Assembly: GCA_033557685.1 (NCBI GenBank)
Contig: JAWQRN010000537.1
Location: forward strand, 1 to 28,624
Length of the DNA: 28,624 nucleotides
Source: Sperchopsis tessellata
Taxonomy: Eukaryota; Arthropoda; Insecta; Coleoptera; Hydrophilidae
Reading direction: 5' to 3'
Part shown: positions 22,780 through 28,624 of the stretch, one piece after another
Layout: every line of letters starts with the position of its first letter
Numbering within the stretch: position 1 is the stretch's first letter
Position numbers and translations under genes: made by a program
The notes under the pieces: generated by a model
Told to the model about the DNA's origin: nothing
Databases searched by the model: none
Seen by the model: the letters and a program-made list of their open reading frames with translations, nothing else

Positions 22780-23480
22780 ATGGTAGCCCGGTAGAATAAC
22801 AATGGTAGAAGAAGGCGTCATCGAGTCTGTTGGTGAATGTTATTGCGCTTCGAAGTAACTCTGGGTCGTGAAATCAACACATTAAAGGACTTACCGCAGT
22901 TCACACAGGCTCAGTTGATCACGAAGATGAAGAACAATGGTAGAATATCCTCAAAAAAGCACCGACTACGTAGAACACAACATACATACAACACATCTCA
23001 TGGGAATGTACACTTTCACAATAATATTACAGGAGTGAATCAGCACAAGAACTAAACTCAAACTGCCGATATAACAGGCGACCAGTTTAAGACTAAGGTA
23101 GAAGGATGGTCACTTCAGTTACCTGGGTCTACGGGAAAGGTGTGGGGTCCCCGCGCCGACCAATCGGAGATCAGAATGGCCAAGCACACGTGCACATTGT
23201 TTGAAACTACACCATAAGAATCGCCTTGGGTGCGTCTTTTTTAAGGACCATCGTGAAAAAATAGGAGGCCCTGGGAGATTGCGTTCGTGGAGGACTACGG
23301 GAGACGTTTCGGAACCATGCCTGCTCACTTTGGGAAGGGGGATGGTTCGTCGGGGGGAGATTGCGGAGCAGGGCGTGTTGAAGGGTTGTTTTATTTGGAT
23401 TGATGGAGTTTTTCACTCTCACGATTTTATGTTTCTTAATTATTCCAAACATTCTTCTTTAATGTACATGTAAAGTATGT
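22780..23480 (+). other. Unassigned segment with GC-rich core
   Basis: From about 23100 to 23400 the sequence is far richer in G and C than anything else in the window, with open frames on both strands: 23201-23473 plus (90 codons), and 23119-23328 and 23207-23452 minus. The upstream frame 22837-23055 plus (72 codons) contains TLGREINTLKDLPQFTQ and is rich in His, Asn and Lys. None of these match a family I can name. A LINE 5' UTR/ORF1 remnant, a fragment of a host exon or a recent insertion are all possible. The strand given follows the longer run of frames and is a guess. Confidence 0.35.
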
Positions 23481-25510
23481 ACTTAATAACTTTCGAGTAA
23501 GTAAATTATAGCTACCTTTTTTATTTTACTACCAATTATTGTGTCTGTTACCAGTGTTTATTGTTAAGTTTTCTTTTATTACTGCTGTTGGTTATCGCAT
23601 ATTGTAAATATATAAATTGTTTATTTGGTTTATGGGGTAAATATACCCTCTTACCCTGACATTGTGCTAGTTGATTTAAAGAATGAGGTAATCACATGCA
23701 AATTAAACTTCAATGATTTTTAAATGAACATTTTTTAATATTGCGCGGTATAATGTTTGAGCAAGGATTTTCTTATAAATTCCAATTTTCTTTCAGAGTA
23801 TTTTTAGTATTTCAGCAAGTTAGAAATAGAACCCTTCTTTTGTGTGTACTTATTGTTTTCCGAATAGTGTTTATTCAGAAAATTGAAAATCAAATTTCAA
23901 CGCACCACAACTAACTATATATAAATGTAGACATGAATAAAAAAAACAAGACAGGTCGTTCAGCACTGCCCTGCCAGTAATTACTAGTGCTATTGCTATT
24001 GATTTTTATTTCGATTAGTCGATTAGCAAAACGCGATAATCGATTCGACAATTGATCGAATATCAGCAATCATCAACATCGATAGGCGATTTTCGACTAG
24101 TATATTTTCGTCGAAATGTGCTAGAATATTTTCAGTCCCAAATTATGAATCAGCCTTGTTAAAAATAGATTTCCGAGTTTTGTTGTTCGCAGCACCAACA
24201 GTTATAAATTTCTAATCCCATCAATTTGGTTCTTAGTCGTTTAATCGATTACTTAACTAATAATCGAGTAGTCGATTATGTATGTGATAATGGATTAGTC
24301 GATCATCTATATAATACTTAATTGCCTATTTAAAAATAGATTGGTCGATTATTCTATAGTAATCGATTAAGAAACATAAGCACTGACTTAATTCTACTTT
24401 TTTAAGGACCAACGTACTTTCTAGCAATATTCAACAACAAATTTTCTCAGTACAACTGAAGTACAGAATATAAAAAAATAGTTAAACCGTGAAGTGCATT
24501 CATACGTGCTAAAATGGCTTGTAAAAAGTTGTGATTTTCAGTAGAACAGTAATTTGAAATTTTGTTATTTTTTGTTACACAAGCTACACCAGAAAGAACA
24601 CTTTATTGTTCAAATGCAGGCAACTTCTAATTCATTTCGTTTTAATAAATTAATATTATGTTTTTCTTTTTTTTTAGATGAGTATATGCGAAATATGAAG
24701 CTCACTTGTGACTTCTGACATCACCAATTTTAAAAAATTTTGACATTGCTTTGCTTTCGCCTAACATTTTGATTTGTCTGCGTATAAGTAATATGATTAT
24801 ACTGAACTATTGTCGCTTACTTTTCTATAGTCTTCTATGCCACACACGTCATACTACTTAGGGGAATTTCCTACCTGCATGTGAAATTACTTGACCTACC
24901 GTGTGGGCTTCACGGAATTCAGATGGCAGTTATATATTGGTTAAGCGTTTACAAACATACCTATTCAGAAACATCGAGGGGCATTCCACTGAGTGGTTGT
25001 AAGTATGAGGTAGAACTTGGATGTACAGTTATGTATTTGGATGTACTTTTAGACTGAAAATTCAAAAGATTAGAAGGATCTAGTTCAAAATTTAACAAAC
25101 ATTCAAATAAAAATCAGTTTTTCGATCCACCGTTATGGATATTAGATCCAAATAATAACATTTTATTATAACAAAATTCTGCTACTTTCTAATAGATACA
25201 TTAAAGCGACTGCATCTTTATAATGTATAGTATTAAAATTAGAATTTCAATTTGAAGTTTCAGTTATGTTCAGCTTAAATGGTAATTTTGAATAACGTTA
25301 TCTCAATTTTCAATAATTTCAGGTTATACCGAAAGCTAGCTACAACTTCCTTATTTTAAATAGAATATTTTGTTTTTTATTATTTTTTTTTGTCAAATCA
25401 TGCATATTGTATAGAAAAATGAATATTTGCGAAGTGTACTTACTTCACGGCAAATTGAATAAAAAAAAAACCTTAAAATATACATAGCAGTGGCAACTAG
25501 AAGATCTAGA
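23481..25510. other. AT-rich DNA without recognisable gene
   Basis: No ORF with recognisable content was found. The stretch contains the ATCGATTA-type repeat listed at 24010-24375. The part 25373-25470 has long A and T runs. Nothing else can be assigned. Confidence 0.55.
24010..24375. repeat. Dispersed ATCGATTA/TCGATTAGTCGA repeat, possible MITE
   Basis: Two clusters of TCGATTAGTCGATTA-like units, at about 24010-24110 and 24238-24375, flank a middle of ordinary sequence. The outer ends are loosely inverted: AGTGCTATTGCTATTGATT on the left and, in reverse complement, AGTGCTTATGTTTCTTAAT on the right. This could be a hAT-like non-autonomous element about 400 bp long. No target duplication is visible, so the boundaries are approximate. 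Confidence 0.4.
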
Positions 25511-25735
25511 TAATCGATTTCGAATAGTCGACGGTCAAGTAATAGATTTCGATTAGTCGACGGCCAACCCAACCATTTCGATTCGTCAGCCATCGACTAA
25601 TCGAAATTAGTTAGTCGACCGGTAACTAATCGAAATTGATTAGTCGACCGTCGACTATTCGAAATCCATTAACGAATTATTTCGATTAGTCGATTATTGG
25701 TCAATGTGAAAATCAATAGTCGATTATATGATTAA
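25511..25735. repeat. TCGACTA/TCGATTA inverted-repeat cluster
   Basis: A perfect 20-bp inverted repeat lies at 25517-25536 (ATTTCGAATAGTCGACGGTC) and 25646-25665, 109 bp apart. Between and after the arms the same words recur in both orientations, such as TTTCGATTAGTCGACGG (from 25547), CATCGACTAATCGAAATTAG and TAACTAATCGAAATTGATTA, so several alternative hairpins can form. It belongs to the same word family as the blocks at 4909 and 24010 but is richer in TCGAC. The minus ORF over it is a by-product. Confidence 0.7.
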
Positions 25736-26182
25736 CTTTAGCAGACTGGCAATTGTGCACTGTTCCGCTCATTCGATGTATATTAGATATCTTCTATATA
25801 TGTTTTACGGTGACGAGTTAAGAATATTCTTATGAACATTATATTTTCAAATTATTCCATGGAAGCAATACAAACTAGCAACTTACTTATGATAAGTATA
25901 CTATATATACATTATTTAATATAAACTGCTCAACAATTAAAATGATCCACTCAATAAAATATTTAATAATTACATACATTTGGGACAAATTATGTATGTT
26001 GTCTACACTTTCAAAGGTTGAATTTTTTTGCGAATAATCGAAAAAGAGAGTTTACCATTTTCGTAAAAAACAAGAAAAATATTAGTACCTATATCATAGT
26101 CTATATTTTTGTCTCTTGTGATTATCAAACGCTATTTTAAGTTCAATAATCATTTAAAATACCGAATCGTCGATTAAGTAAT
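25736..26182. other. AT-rich DNA without recognisable gene
   Basis: No recognisable coding sequence or structure. It ends at the Tc1-like fragment and may include decayed flanks of that element, but I cannot see a terminal repeat. Confidence 0.5.
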
Positions 26183-26430
26183 AATGAATTGCAAAATATA
26201 GTACGCTTAGTAAGAGAAGGTCCTTCCCATAGATAAGTGGCTCAAATTTTCAAATTTGCTCATGGACTAGCAAATAGGGATGTACCGTGGTTTTCTGAGC
26301 TTGGCCACGCTGGCTTTAGACACGGAGGAGGTTGACGAAGGAATTTAACATATCGAGAAAGCCAATATCGACTTATCATTTATCGAAATCCTACGAGAAA
26401 AGCAGCACAAGTAAATAATATATTGAGTAA
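26183..26430 (+). pseudogene. Tc1-like transposase, N-terminal fragment
   Basis: One frame runs through the segment with only two stops: ELQNIVRLVREGPSHR, stop, VAQIFKFAHGLANRDVPWF, then ELGHAGFRHGGG, stop, RRNLTYRESQYRLIIYRNPT, RKAAQV. This follows the paired DNA-binding region of Tc1 transposases: 'IV.L...G.S.R.IA..F' for the first helix-turn-helix, 'G...RR.G.GR.R..T' for the linker, and 'D..I.....RNP..TA' for the start of the second part. The catalytic DDE domain is absent and the frame ends shortly after 26430. Roughly 80 residues of a protein of about 340 remain. Confidence 0.72.
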
Positions 26431-26815
26431 GTTAGTAAACATTTATTCACCATTAAAATTAAAATTTTAACAGATATGTCAAGTATTCACAACAGCAAAT
26501 GAAATACAAAAAAAAAACAAATCAAAACACCAACACTATGAAATATATAATAAAACGCAATACAAATAAAAATAAATGCCCGACCAGATTGCTGGAAGTA
26601 AAATGTAGTATCAAAGTTCAAGAACTCTTGGATAAAATAAAAGCTCCGGACACTCAATAAATGTGTAGCCCCCCAGCAGCTTGTTATACAGCTTATATTA
26701 TATCATATGTTTTCTACAACCCTATGGTTTCCAGGCCGGATCACAAATTTTGTTTCTTTTTTGTGTAGTGAGCATGTACATATCTGTGACATTTCATCAT
26801 TTGGCGGTTCCTGTG

Positions 26816-27241
26816 GGAATAGCAAGGAGCCAAGTATCGAGCCCTGAGGCACGCCGATTGATGCCATCCCCGGACAACTTGTCTCATCTGCATATAAAAT
26901 CCTCTGAACTTTTTCACTTAAATACGATTTAATAATCTTCAAAATACTACCCCTGAAACCATAATATTCGAGCTTACTCAAAAGTACATAGCCAAAAGCC
27001 TTTGACAGGTCACATCACAGGCTAGCAATTGGTAATGACTTCTCAAAAGCACTACAAACAGTCCTGATGAATCCCAAGATCGCAACAGAAGTTGAAACAC
27101 CCTCACGATAACCAAATTGCTCTCGCAAACTTGTAGATGCGGTCAAAAAGCAACTTCTCAGATATCTTCGAAAATACCGGCAATATTGCAATTGGTCTGT
27201 AGTAGGACTCAACCACTGCGTCTCCCGATTTAAGAAAGTGT
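26816..27241 (-). pseudogene. Jockey-like LINE reverse transcriptase, middle part
   Basis: On the minus strand, frames give LKSGDAVVESYYRPIAILPV and FSKISEKLLFDRIYKF, then REGVSTSVAI, then a stop and CDLSKAFGYV (motif A, its first Asp at 27011-27009), LLSKLEYYGFRGSILKIIKS, and GVPQGSILGSLLF (motif B, GVP codons from 26855). This is the canonical order of a LINE reverse transcriptase of the jockey group. The family AFDCV reads AFGYV here. After SLLF at about 26816 the similarity stops, so the catalytic YADD motif and everything after it is missing. The upstream part of the same gene is at 28311-28624, separated by another LINE. Confidence 0.85.
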
Positions 27242-27246
27242 GACTA

Positions 27247-27259
27247 CTCTTCTTCTTCT
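27247..27259 (-). repeat. AAG-repeat tail of the RTE-like LINE
   Basis: Directly after the stop codon at 27262-27260, the minus strand reads AGAAGAAGAAGAAG-like repeats for 13 bases. Short tandem repeat tails instead of poly(A) are typical of several RTE-related LINEs. The 5 bases that follow, TAGTC on the minus strand (27246-27242), also occur at the other edge (28310-28306) and may be the target duplication. Confidence 0.65.
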
Positions 27260-28305
27260 TCACGTGCCAATCCGTAACCGGATGTCAGCGATCATCAAAG
27301 TTATCTTGACTTTGTTCACGGCGGCTCTAAACAATTCCGTGTTAGTTGTTGAAAATAAGGTCTTTAGGTTCGTTAACCATGATATACGCATTCTACCTGG
27401 GCCTATTCTTCCATCCACGTTTCTCTGTAGTATCAACTGGAGTAATTCGTAGCGCTGCTGGTTTCTCATTGCTTGTCCCAAATATTAGAATTTTCTACGT
27501 TTTACTATGTTCATAATTTCCATCTTCTTGTCGAGTTGTTCTAGGACTCTCTTATTTGTTACATGTTCCGTCCATGATATTCTTAGTAGGCATCTGTACA
27601 GCTACATTTCGAAGGCCTCTAGTCTTTTGTTTTATGCTTCCGTTACTGTCCAGGTTTATACACCATAGAGGATAACCGAAAAAACGTAGCAGCGGAGTAA
27701 TCTAATCTTGGTTTTCATATATAATTCTCTGTATTTTAAAAGTTTTGATATTTTCATGAAAGTTGCACTTTTTTACAGCGAGTGGTCCCATTCATTGTTG
27801 ATTGTGCTACCGAGGTAGGTTAAATTTTTGACTTTTTCTGTGGCTTTTAGGTTGATAAATAATTGGCCTTGTGGTACGGTGTTTTTGTTCACTACCATAT
27901 ATTTTTTTTGTGTATATGTCTATGCCGAATCTTGACTTATTTGAGTAATTTTAATCATAATCTCTTGTAGGAGTTTTATGCGACTACCGCGGTGTCGTCG
28001 GTGTATCTTATGTTGTTAACTATTTCTCCATTTACCCTTAGTCCTGTCGAGGAATCCTGTAGTGCTTGGCTGAAAATTGTCTTGGAGTAGATGTTAAACA
28101 ATAGTGGGGACATGATGCATCCCTGTCGCACACCACGTTGTATTTGTATAGCTTCTGATATATTTTTTATGTTTTATTTGGGCTGTTGGTTCCAGTACAA
28201 GTTTCTTACGATGTGTAGGTCTTTATCTTCTATTTCAATTGATTTCATTATGTTGATAAGCTTATGGTGTTGTACTCTATCAAAAGCTTTTTGGTAATCT
28301 ATGAA
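27247..28305 (-). pseudogene. RTE/R4-like LINE reverse transcriptase, 5'-truncated, inserted in another LINE
   Basis: This is the type of insect protein often labelled 'endonuclease-reverse transcriptase'. On the minus strand it starts within motif A, FIDYQKAFDRVQHHKL, then RGVRQGCIMSPLLFNIYSK (motif B with GVRQGC instead of GVPQGS), then NIRYTDDTAVV, where YADD has become YTDD (28005-27994) but both Asp remain. Further on come MVVNKNTVPQGQLFINL, VKNLTYLGSTINNEWDHS, IRLLRCYVFSVILYGV, RLEAFEM, LLRISWTEHVTNKRVLEQL, and a C-terminal frame (27481-27260) with RIGPGRMRISWLTNLKTLF and ELFRAAVNKVKI. Only a handful of stops and one or two frameshifts are seen, so it is younger than its neighbours. It ends in an AGAAGAAG tail. 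Confidence 0.9.
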
Positions 28306-28310
28306 GACTA

Positions 28311-28624
28311 TCTAAACCTAGCCCATTAAAATTTGTCTGGAAAAAGTTCGAGTTCCAAGCAATGATTGAATATACGAACTATGGGCTCCACAAAATTTTT
28401 TCACACTTCCTCTAAAAGACGGCACCTCAAACCAAAATCTTCACGAGTCCGCTTTAACTTCAAAGCACCAATAATACTGAGAACGGATACAAGTAAAACG
28501 AAGATGGACCCATATTAATTTTATTCCGTCTCAGAAGTTCAGAAGGATCAACACCTAACTGATGCAGTAAGCTAGCAGAAATTTCCAAAATGTAGCAATT
28601 CAAACCATCAGCCGTCAAACTGTT
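28311..28624 (-). pseudogene. Jockey-like LINE reverse transcriptase, upstream part, cut by the window end
   Basis: From the window edge, one minus frame reads SLTADGLNCYILEISASLLH and QLGVDPSELLRRNKINMGPS, then a shift into SIIGALKLKRTREDFGLRC, LLEEV, stop, KNFVEPIVRIFNHCLELELF and PDKF. In LINE reverse transcriptases this is the linker and the 'LK......G......LL...... EPL..IFN.CL..G.FPD..K.A' block that comes just before the segment found at 27241-26816. The reading frame across the intervening element stays in phase when one TAGTC copy and the insert are ignored. The 5' part of the gene lies beyond the window. Confidence 0.75.

Noticed and set aside
27240..27452. Plus-strand ORF of 70 codons with a possible signal-like start
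   Set aside because: It is antisense to the C-terminal frame of the RTE-like LINE, which has clear family motifs.
1..28624. Defence system, CRISPR array, rRNA, tRNA or bacterial-type operon
   Set aside because: No regularly spaced repeats, no conserved RNA gene boxes and no cluster of intact ORFs were found on either strand.

Overview
The window looks like AT-rich, gene-poor nuclear DNA of an insect. No host exon, rRNA, tRNA, CRISPR array or bacterial-style operon can be supported. The recognisable coding sequence is all decayed transposable elements: a piggyBac element, two ZMYM-type hAT elements, a mariner fragment, a Tc1-like fragment and three non-LTR retrotransposon fragments. Insect origin is an inference from this mix and the base composition; a beetle would fit, but the sequence does not prove it.

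Layout. 1-1849: nothing recognisable. 1850-2341 (+): 3' end of a LINE with an A-rich tail. 2342-4908: nothing recognisable. 4909-5125: degenerate ATCGATTA-rich repeat. 5410-6825 (+): hAT relic 1. 6826-12329: no gene, but a pair of perfect hairpins at 7715-7767 and a weak inverted repeat at 9768-9844. 12330-12607 (-): mariner N-terminus. 13886-16520 (+): a nearly full-length piggyBac with degenerate ends at a TTAA-like site, broken by a 153-bp insertion with perfect 29-bp inverted arms. 18338-20452 (+): hAT relic 2 with candidate terminal repeats. 21691-21802: a second, diverged copy of the core of the 153-bp insert, on the other strand. 22780-23480: an unassigned segment with a GC-rich core. 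24010-24375 and 25511-25735: more ATCGATTA/TCGACTA repeats. 26183-26430 (+): Tc1-like fragment. 26816-28624 (-): a jockey-like LINE split by an RTE/R4-like LINE that landed inside it (27247-28305).

No element looks able to move itself. Every reading frame has stops or frameshifts, and key catalytic residues are changed or missing: the third piggyBac Asp is Asn, and the first hAT catalytic region is deleted. The order of events can be read from nesting: the small hairpin insert is younger than the piggyBac it sits in, and the RTE-like LINE is younger than the jockey-like one. The most interesting object is the small insert. It carries a motif shaped like half of a hammerhead ribozyme (short hairpin followed by GAAAC), shares it with a second locus, and is bounded by a 13-bp direct repeat.
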